Shown: one piece after another, positions 6,752-12,508 of the stretch
How positions within the stretch are numbered: position 1 is the stretch's first letter
Layout of the letters: every line of letters begins with the position of its first letter
The notes under the pieces: model-generated
What the model was told of the DNA's origin: nothing
The model's input: the letters and a program-made list of their open reading frames with translations, nothing else
Databases searched by the model: none
Translations under genes and position numbers: made by a program
Source: Clostridiales bacterium
Lineage (GTDB): Bacteria > Bacillota > Clostridia > Oscillospirales > Oscillospiraceae
Assembly: GCA_004551945.1 (NCBI GenBank)
Contig: SFPN01000042.1
Location: 1 to 14,880, forward strand
Length of the DNA stretch: 14,880 nt
Direction of reading: 5' to 3'

Positions 6752-7477
6752 TTAGCGGTTTCTTGCAGATGCCTTCTGGGGGTTGGCACGTGCGGAAGCC
6801 TTCTGCGGGTTCAGGCTGATACCGGCTTCGCCCTTCTTCTCGCGGATGGTCTTGGTGGTGGACTTCAGGTAGACGATCCCGCCCTTGGGGCCGGGAACTG
6901 CGCCGCAGACAGCGATGAGGTTGAACTCGGGGTCCACGCTCACCACGTCCAGGTTCTGAACGGTGACCTGCTCAGCGCCCATGTGGCCGGCGCCGATCTT
7001 GCCCTTGAAGATCCGGGAGGGGTCAGTGCCGGAACCCATGGAACCTGCGTGACGGTGGACAGGGCCGGTACCGTGGGTTTCCTTCAGACGGGAAGCGTTC
7101 CAGCGCTTGATCACGCCCTGGTAGCCCTTACCTTTGCTGATGCCGGTCACGTCGATGTGATCGCCCTTGGCAAAGGTGTCGGCCTTCACTTCGTCGCCCA
7201 CGTTCATCTCAGCTGCCTTATCCAGCTTGAACTCCTTGAGCACTTTCTTCATGGGAACTTCTGCCTTCTTCAGGTGACCCTGTTCAGGCTTGGTGAGCTT
7301 CCGTTCGGGAACGTCCTGGAAGCCCAGCTGCACGGCGTTGTAGCCGTCCTTCTCCTCGGTCTTCTTCTGCACCACGACGCAGGGACCTGCCTCGATCACA
7401 GTGACCGGGATGACCTTACCGGCTTCGTCGAAGATCTGGGACATACCGATCTTTCTGCCGATGATGGCCTTTTCCAT
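6752..7477 (-). CDS. rplC: 50S ribosomal protein L3 with a repeated C-terminal tail
   Basis: The L3 core is complete: it starts MEKAIIGRKIGMSQIFDEAG, has Trp126 in the KRWNASR 'tryptophan finger' that reaches the peptidyl transferase centre, and then GTGPVHRHAGSMGSGTDPSRIFKGK (137-160). At 241 residues it is about 30 longer than usual. The extra C-terminus ends in two copies of an eight-residue unit, NPQKASAR, at residues 223-230 and 232-239. AAGGAGGA lies 8 nt before the ATG at 7477. The gene is separated from rpsJ by an unusually long 142-nt spacer with its own repeats and hairpin. Confidence 0.97.
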   Translation of the reverse strand: MEKAIIGRKIGMSQIFDEAGKVIPVTVIEAGPCVVVQKKTEEKDGYNAVQLGFQDVPERKLTKPEQGHLKKAEVPMKKVLKEFKLDKAAEMNVGDEVKADTFAKGDHIDVTGISKGKGYQGVIKRWNASRLKETHGTGPVHRHAGSMGSGTDPSRIFKGKIGAGHMGAEQVTVQNLDVVSVDPEFNLIAVCGAVPGPKGGIVYLKSTTKTIREKKGEAGISLNPQKASARANPQKASARNR

Positions 7478-7502
7478 GTTGGTTTTCCTCCTTATATAGG
7501 TT

Positions 7503-7553
7503 ATTGGTTGGCAAACGTGACCATTGGGCTGTCATTGGTTTGTCAACATGACC
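7503..7553 (-). repeat. Imperfect 20-nt direct repeat in the rpsJ-rplC spacer
   Basis: On the plus strand ATTGGTTGGCAAACGTGACC (7503-7522) and ATTGGTTTGTCAACATGACC (7534-7553) match at 16 of 20 positions and are separated by 11 nt, which itself begins ATTGGG. On the transcript strand this gives three evenly placed (A/C)CCAAT boxes just upstream of the rplC ribosome-binding site. No promoter of acceptable quality fits the block. The function is unknown; it could be a protein-binding RNA or DNA site, or a decayed duplication. Confidence 0.7.
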
Positions 7554-7584
7554 CGCCTGTCTCAAACTGCGACAGGCAGTGGGT
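7551..7584 (-). other. Hairpin in the rpsJ-rplC spacer
   Basis: The transcript can fold as a stem of ACCC/GGGT plus GCCTGTC/GACAGGC (11 bp in total), with a 3-nt bulge and a 9-nt loop. It lies 36 nt downstream of the rpsJ stop and immediately upstream of the direct repeat, touching its second copy on the plus-strand map. No T run follows, so it is not a plain terminator. It may protect or separate the rpsJ message, or belong to a leader controlling rplC. Confidence 0.65.
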
Positions 7585-7619
7585 ACACTAGGTTGGGTTG
7601 GCTGCAGTTCGCGTCAGCC

Positions 7620-7931
7620 TTACAGCTTGATCTCGATCTCCACACCAGCGGGCAGATCCAGGCTCATCAGCGCTTCCACGGTCTTGGGGCTGGGGTTGTT
7701 GATGTCGATCAGGCGCTTGTGGGTGCGGCGCTCGAACTGCTCACGGCTGTCCTTATACTTGTGGACGGCGCGAAGGATGGTAACGACCTCCTTCTTGGTG
7801 GGCAGGGGGATGGGACCGGAGACGGTGGCGCCGGTTCTCTTGGCGGTTTCCACGATCTTCTCTGCGCTCTGGTCGATAAGCTGATGGTCATAAGCCTTCA
7901 GTCTGATGCGAATCATTTCGTTCTGTGCCAT
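7620..7931 (-). CDS. rpsJ: 30S ribosomal protein S10
   Basis: The complete 103-residue protein starts MAQNEMIRIRLKAYDHQLID and has GPIPLPTKKEVVTILRAVHKYKDSREQFERRTHKRLIDI, the classic S10 (NusE) signature. S10 assembles in the 30S head and, as NusE, bridges ribosome and RNA polymerase through NusG. It is the first gene of the operon. AGGAGGAA (about 7944-7951) lies 9 nt before the ATG at 7931. A long structured leader and a strong promoter precede it. Confidence 0.97.
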   Translation of the reverse strand: MAQNEMIRIRLKAYDHQLIDQSAEKIVETAKRTGATVSGPIPLPTKKEVVTILRAVHKYKDSREQFERRTHKRLIDINNPSPKTVEALMSLDLPAGVEIEIKL

Positions 7932-8200
7932 GTTGATGTCTTCCTCCTAGAAATCATACGAAGTGTCATTTGTCTTTGCCACGCTCCGTACGGTGGGGAA
8001 TCCGATACACTTATCCGTGCGTATCACTCCATAAGCATGAAGAAAACCGGCATAGTAAGCCGGCTTTTGCCTCTCCTGTCATGGCGATATACGCCATGCA
8101 GCAGATTCCCCAGCCGCCCGATTCACGGACATACTCCGCGGAAGTTACCTCCTTTCGGAGCAATCTCCCGCATCATCGCAGACTGCGCCCTTTCACGCGC
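7932..8200 (-). promoter_or_regulatory. Structured 5-prime leader of the S10 operon
   Basis: About 270 nt separate the inferred transcription start (near 8200) from rpsJ. On the transcript, in order, there are: a CTCC-GAAA-GGAG tetraloop hairpin (8149-8160) that competes with a CTCCG/CGGAG pairing further downstream; a possible closing helix AGATT (8162-8166) with AATCT (8103-8107); a 7-bp CATGGCG/CGCCATG hairpin (8080-8098); a terminator-like stem (8039-8068); and small stems before the rpsJ ribosome-binding site. A 17-codon ORF with stop codon (8079-8132) lies upstream of the terminator. The layout suggests transcription attenuation. I do not recognise a named riboswitch or ribosomal-protein leader family. 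Confidence 0.6.
8039..8068 (-). terminator. Attenuator-like intrinsic terminator in the S10 leader
   Basis: On the transcript strand CCGGC (8059-8063) pairs with GCCGG (8047-8051) across a 7-nt loop, flanked by AAAAG on the 5-prime side and followed by TTTTCTTC. The A/T flanks can extend the helix with a one-base bulge. It lies about 135 nt downstream of the promoter and 108 nt before rpsJ, so termination here would abort the whole operon. The core stem is only 5 bp, so efficiency may be partial. The plus strand reads similarly and could also terminate. Confidence 0.55.
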
Positions 8201-8206
8201 TCATAT

Positions 8207-8235
8207 ATCATACAACAGAAATGCCGCTGTGTCAA
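8207..8235 (-). promoter_or_regulatory. Sigma-A promoter of the S10-spc operon
   Basis: The minus strand has a perfect TTGACA -35 box (8230-8235), a 17-bp spacer and a TATGAT -10 box (8207-8212, 5 of 6 to consensus). Immediately upstream is a run rich in A and T (about 8236-8285, including a GTAAAAAAC tract) that could act as an UP element. The predicted start is near 8200. This is the strength expected for a ribosomal protein operon. Confidence 0.85.
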
Positions 8236-8348
8236 CTGTTTTTTACAAACAAAGTCAACGCCAAATCAAACAAAAAGGAAAATTTTCTGTCCCGCCTCTT
8301 GTACAATCTGCGCATGATGGCAGCGCAGACAGGGCGTGGGTGTGCTCC

Positions 8349-8415
8349 AGCCTCTTGCTTATCCCAAAGGGAGAGGTGGATTTAGGCCCGCAGGCCCAAA
8401 GACGGAGAGGGCGAC
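8349..8415. repeat. MITE-like two-hairpin element
   Basis: On the plus strand, CCTCT...CCC AAA GGG AGAGG (8351-8376) forms one hairpin with a 7-nt insertion on one arm. TTTaGGCC-CGCA-GGCCcAAA (8381-8400) forms a second. GACGGAGAGGG (8401-8411) closes the element. I recall the frame GGGAGAGGTGG - variable hairpin - GACGGAGAGGG as a common dispersed repeat in Oscillospiraceae and related gut Clostridia; this is memory, not a search. No coding capacity. Confidence 0.5.
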
Positions 8416-8514
8416 TCTGTCTGGCAGGCGGTGGACTGCTGGGTTGATTCGTCGGGTTTCCCCGGCCTGCGGCCCTTAATTGGCACGCCGTCTGCGGCCC
8501 GCCCAGTGCCCTTC

Positions 8515-8547
8515 GTGCAGGCGGGCGGCTGAGAGCCGCCCCTGCAC
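8515..8547. repeat. REP-like 14-bp palindrome
   Basis: GTGCAGG (8515-8521) and GGCGGCT (8524-8530) pair with AGCCGCC (8534-8540) and CCTGCAC (8541-8547) around a GAG loop, with a 2-nt bulge. No T run follows on the minus strand. It sits 32 nt downstream of the hydrolase stop codon and may stabilise or end that transcript. A GGGGCGG...CCGCCC core of this type is, from memory, a frequent dispersed palindrome in these genomes. Nearby, CTGCGGCCC occurs twice (8467-8475 and 8492-8500). The rest of 8416-8514 shows no gene. Confidence 0.55.
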
Positions 8548-8578
8548 AGACCGGGTTTTCTCAACGCAAAGCTTGCGG

Positions 8579-9355
8579 TTAATCAATCCATCCCTTTGCA
8601 GACCACTCCTTGATCTGGTCAAAGTCGTGGCCGAAAAGGAGGGTGGCGTCGTAGTCCTTCTGCATCTGCTTGATGCGGTGGAGGTTGTCGAAAAATTCGT
8701 CGGTGGTCTTGTTGATGGTGCCGCCGGGGGGCAGCTCCCGGTCAAAGCTCTCCCGGGAGTACACCGTGTCGCTGGTGGTGATGATGGTGCCGTGGTTTTC
8801 GGTCTTTAAGATCATGCCGATGACCCCGGGGGTGTGGGACTGCTGAATGAACAGCTCCAGGTCGTCGGCCAGCCTGGTGTCCTGGCTGATGGCCTCAAAC
8901 TGAATGCCCTCCACGTCGAACAGCTCCCGGATGTAGGCCCCGCCGTTGCCGGTCATGACGCTGAAATAGGCCTCCTTCAGGTCGGCCTCGGAGACCATCA
9001 CCTTCTTGATGGCCTTGGTACCCACAAAGTCCTTGAGACCGGCGGCGTGGTCAAAGTGCAGGTGGGAGATGATGATCCGGTCAATGTCGTCCGGGGTCAG
9101 GCCCTTGGCCGCCAGGGCTTCTTTTATGGAGATGCACTCCACCACCGGGTAGTTGTGGATCATGTCGGGGGTGTACACCCTGGCGTGGTCCGGGCTGTTG
9201 CCGGTGTCGTAGAGGAGGTTGCCCAGGGTGGGGTGCTGGATGAGGATGGCCACGGCGGGAGACTTGATCATCTCCACCTCGTCGTCCCACTGGACCAGCC
9301 GGAACTTGGGAAACTCCATCCGGCCCAGATATAACACTCTGATCTTCATGCCCAT
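8579..9355 (-). CDS. Metallo-beta-lactamase-fold hydrolase, N-acyl homoserine lactonase-like
   Basis: The 258-residue protein has the complete dinuclear metal site of the AHL-lactonase branch: HLHFDH (His98, His100, Asp102, His103), His174 in QSHTPGV, Asp196 in TTSDTVY, and His243 in FGHDFD. The order and spacing match AiiA/AttM-type enzymes, which open lactone rings. There is no signal peptide, so it is probably cytoplasmic. The start MGMKIRVLYLGRMEFPK at 9355 has AAAGGAG 10 nt upstream. It lies 60 nt after an MFS gene on the same strand and is probably co-transcribed with it. Sequence alone does not prove acyl-homoserine lactones are the substrate; another lactone or ester is equally possible. 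A small CGCAA/TTGCG stem (8565-8577) follows the stop. Confidence 0.88.
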   Translation of the reverse strand: MGMKIRVLYLGRMEFPKFRLVQWDDEVEMIKSPAVAILIQHPTLGNLLYDTGNSPDHARVYTPDMIHNYPVVECISIKEALAAKGLTPDDIDRIIISHLHFDHAAGLKDFVGTKAIKKVMVSEADLKEAYFSVMTGNGGAYIRELFDVEGIQFEAISQDTRLADDLELFIQQSHTPGVIGMILKTENHGTIITTSDTVYSRESFDRELPPGGTINKTTDEFFDNLHRIKQMQKDYDATLLFGHDFDQIKEWSAKGWID

Positions 9356-9415
9356 AGTGATCGCGCTCCTTTATTACATAGTTTAGTATGATTGAACCTG
9401 ATTTTTTCCCGGAAA

Positions 9416-10657
9416 TCAATCCACAGAACTCCATGGATTCATTCTTTTTCTGCATGAACGCCCCTTCCCCAGCAGAACCAGCAGCAGAACCATCCCCACC
9501 CCGCCGGCGGCGGTGGCGAAGGCCAGCAGCAGGGAGACCCCGGCGTAGTCCAGCAGCAGGCCGCCGGCAAAGCTGGCCAGCACGTTGCCCAGGGTCATGG
9601 CCATGGCAAACCAGGCCTGCCCCTGCACCCGGTCCCCCGGGGCCACCGCGTCGTTGATCCAGTAGATGGAGGCCAGGGTATACAGGGCATAGCCAGGCAT
9701 CTCAAAGATCTGCACCCCGTAGAGCACCCCCATGCCGGGGGCCACCCAGGCCCCCAGGGCGTGAAGGAAGAAGCCCACCCCGCAGACCCGCACCAGGGAC
9801 CGGCTGCTGGCTTTTTTCAGCAGGAGAACAAAGCCGAACATTACCGGCAGCTCCGCGAAGGCCTGGATGGAGAGCATGGTGCCCATCTCCTCGCTGGTTC
9901 CCCCCAGGGGCTGGACGATCTGGAAGGCGTAGGTGTTGAGCACATTGTGGCTGATGAACAGGCAGACCACCCCCAGGAGAATCCACACCATCCCCCGGTA
10001 TTTTCTCAGGAAGGGCCGCGTGTCCGCTGGGGTATCCTCCGCCTTGGGGGAGGTCTCCCCTTCTCCCGCTGCCTCCGGGGTGCGGAACCGGAAGGTGGCC
10101 ACCGACAGGAGGAGGACCAGGTTGATGGCCAGCATGGCCAGGGGGAGGGAGTTTTCCCCCAGCCACAGCACCAGCCGGCCGCAGAGGGCGGAAAACAACC
10201 CGTAGGCCACGGACCCGATCCCCCGGGCCACCCCGAAGTTCAGGGGGATGCCCCGGTTCAGGCAGTCCATCCCCAGGGCGCTGCACAGGGGGAGCACCAG
10301 CTGGAGGAGGATCATCAGGCAGCCGTAGAGCACCGTCTGGGCAGCCGGGGCAGTGAGCACCCGCAGCAGGCCGCTGAACACCGTCTGGACCACCAGCAGC
10401 ACCATGGCAAACTGCCGCAGGGACATCCGCCGAAGGTTGTCCGCTGCCCGGGAGACCACCGGCTGGAGGACAGCGGAGAGGATGCCGGACACGCTGATGA
10501 GAATCCCGATCTCCGTGTTCCGGAACCCCTGGTGGAGCAGGTAGACGCTGGAAAAGGTGAGGATGACGCAGTAGCTGGCCCAATAGCTGCTCTGCATCAG
10601 GGTATACCGCCCGGTGACGTGCCGGGTGCGCGGGACGGGGGAAGCCGTATGGTTCAT
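9416..10657 (-). CDS. MFS transporter (MFS_1_like / nucleoside-sugar:proton symporter type)
   Basis: The 413-residue, strongly hydrophobic protein has about 12 membrane segments in two halves joined by a hydrophilic loop (about residues 192-222). Landmarks are GFRNTEIGILISVSGILSAVLQPVVSRAAD (45-73, the first cytoplasmic loop region), LNFGVARGIGSVAYG (139-153) and GDRVQGQAWFAMA (341-353), which resemble the LacY-like and nucleoside-symporter branches. The start MNHTASPVPR at 10657 is chosen because AAAGGAG lies 8 nt upstream; the frame stays open 20 more codons. It is divergent from a LysR gene and upstream of the lactonase-like gene. Substrate and direction of transport are unknown. Confidence 0.85.
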   Translation of the reverse strand: MNHTASPVPRTRHVTGRYTLMQSSYWASYCVILTFSSVYLLHQGFRNTEIGILISVSGILSAVLQPVVSRAADNLRRMSLRQFAMVLLVVQTVFSGLLRVLTAPAAQTVLYGCLMILLQLVLPLCSALGMDCLNRGIPLNFGVARGIGSVAYGLFSALCGRLVLWLGENSLPLAMLAINLVLLLSVATFRFRTPEAAGEGETSPKAEDTPADTRPFLRKYRGMVWILLGVVCLFISHNVLNTYAFQIVQPLGGTSEEMGTMLSIQAFAELPVMFGFVLLLKKASSRSLVRVCGVGFFLHALGAWVAPGMGVLYGVQIFEMPGYALYTLASIYWINDAVAPGDRVQGQAWFAMAMTLGNVLASFAGGLLLDYAGVSLLLAFATAAGGVGMVLLLVLLGKGRSCRKRMNPWSSVD

Positions 10658-10779
10658 AGCAGGCGCTCCTTTCTGGTTTCTACCCGTGATGATACCGGTC
10701 CCCCCTGCCCCGGGCAACCGCCGCCAGATTTTTTTGCGTTCTTATTTTTCACCCCGCCGTCCGGCGGCCGATTTCTTGT

Positions 10780-10809
10780 AGTATACCATCTGATTGCCGC
10801 CCTTCACAA
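10780..10809 (-). promoter_or_regulatory. Extended -10 promoter for the MFS-hydrolase pair
   Basis: The minus strand reads TTGTGA (10804-10809), an 18-bp spacer and TATACT (10780-10785), with TGG directly before the -10 box, giving the extended TGn motif. The -35 matches consensus at 4 of 6 positions, which is typical of an activator-dependent promoter. The predicted start near 10773 gives a leader of about 115 nt containing a short GC hairpin and A/T-rich tracts. Confidence 0.6.
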
Positions 10810-10819
10810 TGGCCCCTGG

Positions 10820-10835
10820 GAAAATTGCACTTTTC
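10820..10835. promoter_or_regulatory. Candidate LysR operator
   Basis: GAAAATTGCACTTTTC is an inverted repeat with GAAAA/TTTTC arms and a 6-nt centre. It lies between the divergent LysR and MFS genes, about 55 bp upstream of the predicted MFS start, which is where LysR-type activators commonly bind. Assignment to the adjacent regulator is inference. Confidence 0.4.
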
Positions 10836-10889
10836 ATTCCTTTTTCGCATCGGTTGTGATACACTGAAACCGGAAAGGAGGAAGGCCCC

Positions 10890-11771
10890 GTGAACATCGA
10901 CCATCTGCGTTATTTTCTGGTGCTCTCCCAGGAGATGCACTACAGCCGGGCGGCGGAGCGGCTGAGCATCTCCCAATCGGGCCTCAGCCACGCCATCGCC
11001 GCTTTGGAAAAGGAGCTGGGGGTCCCCCTCTTTGAAAAAAGCGGCCGGGGCATCCGCCTGGGGCGGTACGGCCTGGCCCTGCTCCCCCAGGCCCAGCAGA
11101 TTGTGGCGGCAGCGGACCGCTGCCTGCGCTCCTTCCAGATGCTCCGGGAGGGGGTGGGCACCCTCCGGCTGAAAACCATCCCCCTGCTCATCATCCCCAC
11201 GGTGACCAAACTCTGCCGCCAGTTCAAGGAGACCCACCCGGGGTGTGACTTTCAGTTTTCTACCGGCATGTCCAGCCAGGTCTGCCAGTCCCTCCAGGCG
11301 GGGGAGATCGACATTGGCTTCTGCTCCAAGCCGGTGGAGGACCCCGGCCTGGAGTATGCACCCATCCAGCGCCGCCGGCTGGTGGCGGCGGTTCCCCTGG
11401 ACCACCCGCTGGCAGCGCAGGAGACCGTCCGGCTGGAGGACACCCTCCCCTACCCCCATGTGACCTACTCCTGGGTCAGCGGCCAGCGGGACATGGTGGA
11501 CCAGCTCTTCGCCCCGGTGAAGGACCGGTGGCACATCGCCTACGAGGTGGAGGACGCCAACTTTATTATGGAGCTGGTTGCCCAGGGCTTCGGCATCACT
11601 GTCATGCTGGAGACGCCCCCCGTTTACCGGCCGGACGTGAAGCTGCTGCCCCTCTCCGGCCCCGCCCGGGAGAGCTGCTTTTACATCGCCCGCCGCAGGC
11701 AGCCCCACCCCTTAGCCGCGGTGGATCTCTTCTTCCGGTTCTGCGTGGAGCAGGAGGAACGGGGTCTGTGA
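10890..11771 (+). CDS. LysR-family transcriptional regulator
   Basis: The 293-residue protein has the LysR N-terminal winged helix-turn-helix: MNIDHLRYFLVLSQEMHYSRAAERLSISQSGLSHAIAALEKELGVPLFEK within residues 1-50, followed by the linker helix (about 60-88) and a periplasmic-binding-like effector domain with IDIGFCSKP and GFGITVMLE motifs. It starts at a GTG (10890) with AAAGGAGG 8 nt upstream; no ATG fits better. It is divergent from the MFS-hydrolase pair and most likely regulates it and itself. A TACACT box (10860-10865) lies 25 nt before the start, but no good -35 accompanies it. A 5-bp GGAAC/GTTCC stem (11772-11787) after the stop is at best a weak terminator. The effector is unknown. 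Confidence 0.92.
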   Translation: MNIDHLRYFLVLSQEMHYSRAAERLSISQSGLSHAIAALEKELGVPLFEKSGRGIRLGRYGLALLPQAQQIVAAADRCLRSFQMLREGVGTLRLKTIPLLIIPTVTKLCRQFKETHPGCDFQFSTGMSSQVCQSLQAGEIDIGFCSKPVEDPGLEYAPIQRRRLVAAVPLDHPLAAQETVRLEDTLPYPHVTYSWVSGQRDMVDQLFAPVKDRWHIAYEVEDANFIMELVAQGFGITVMLETPPVYRPDVKLLPLSGPARESCFYIARRRQPHPLAAVDLFFRFCVEQEERGL

Positions 11772-11812
11772 GGAACCCAACAGTTCCCCCCATTCTGTCT
11801 GTTTCCCTTTCC

Positions 11813-11841
11813 TTGACATTTGATTGCCCCAATTCTACAAT
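11813..11841 (+). promoter_or_regulatory. Sigma-A promoter of the TetR gene
   Basis: TTGACA (11813-11818), a 17-bp spacer and TACAAT (11836-11841, 5 of 6) form a near-consensus promoter 41 nt upstream of the TetR start. The spacer contains a small ATTG-CCC-CAAT palindrome (11822-11832) that would place a bound repressor directly over the promoter, so autoregulation is possible but unproven. Confidence 0.75.
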
Positions 11842-11882
11842 TTTCTTAATCCGTTGATTCCAGCCATTGGAGGTGGTCTTTC

Positions 11883-12452
11883 ATGCAAGAAAACACCCGG
11901 ACCCAGCGCACCTACGACCTGCTCCTCCAGGCCCTCACTGAACTTCTCACGGAAAAGACCTTTGACGAGATTCGGGTTACGGACCTCTGTGAGAAGGCAG
12001 GCATCCACCGGTCCACCTTTTACGCCCATTTTGAGGACAAGCGCCATCTGCTCACCTTCGGCATCCAGGAGCTCATGGACATCTTCCTGGTGGCCCTGCC
12101 CTCCGCCGCTGACCCGGACGCCTTCCGCCGGGCCCTCTACCGGATCTTCAAATATTTCCTGAAAAACAAGCATGAGTACACCATGCTCTTCCTGGACCCC
12201 CGCAACGCCTCGGCCAAGCAGCTCTTCCACACGGAGTTTGTCCGGGCTTTCCGGGGGGTGCTCAAGGAAAAAGCCCAGGGGGTGCCCCCCACGGACCTGA
12301 CCCTGTACAGCCAGTTTTTCACCGGCGGCCTGTTCTCGGTGATCACCTGGTGGCTGGAAACCGACACCAGCATGCCCCTGGACCAGCTGGCCGAGCAGTT
12401 TGCCAGCCTCAACGCCGCCAACTTCCATCTGTTCTCTCCGGAAACAGCATAA
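11883..12452 (+). CDS. TetR/AcrR-family transcriptional regulator
   Basis: The 189-residue protein has the TetR N-terminal DNA-binding domain: the helix-turn-helix EIRVTDLCEKAGIHRSTFYAHFEDKRHLL spans about residues 29-57. The all-helical C-terminal part (60-189, with FKYFLKNKHEYTMLFLDPR and FFTGGLFSVITWWLE) would bind a ligand and dimerise. The pattern resembles DhaS-like TetR regulators. GGAGGTGG lies 6 nt before the ATG. It has its own promoter and is closed off by a strong terminator, so it appears monocistronic. Its target is not evident: LysR lies upstream on the same strand and the antiporter downstream is convergent. Autoregulation or a distant target is likely. Confidence 0.92.
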   Translation: MQENTRTQRTYDLLLQALTELLTEKTFDEIRVTDLCEKAGIHRSTFYAHFEDKRHLLTFGIQELMDIFLVALPSAADPDAFRRALYRIFKYFLKNKHEYTMLFLDPRNASAKQLFHTEFVRAFRGVLKEKAQGVPPTDLTLYSQFFTGGLFSVITWWLETDTSMPLDQLAEQFASLNAANFHLFSPETA

Positions 12453-12462
12453 CATATGAATC

Positions 12463-12508
12463 GGGGCCGCCGCAGAAAAGCCCTTCTGCGGCGGCCCCGT
12501 TGTGTTTT
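12463..12508 (+). terminator. Strong intrinsic terminator between convergent genes
   Basis: A perfect 15-bp stem (12463-12477 with 12484-12498), mostly G and C, with a 6-nt loop, is followed by GTTGTGTTTT. It ends the TetR transcript. On the minus strand the same stem follows the antiporter stop codon but is trailed by GATTCATATG rather than a T run, so it would act less efficiently there. The T run overlaps the antiporter stop codon. Confidence 0.9.

Noticed and set aside
7484..7550. An internal promoter before rplC from TTGACA in the direct repeat and TATATA near the ribosome-binding site
   Set aside because: The two boxes are not at compatible spacing with each other, and neither has a good partner at 16-18 bp.
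8130..8160. Resemblance of the AAAGGAGGTAAC...CCGCGG stretch to a T-box antiterminator bulge
   Set aside because: The conserved T-box sequence is not matched, there is no specifier-loop structure, and T-boxes regulate amino-acid-related genes rather than ribosomal protein operons.
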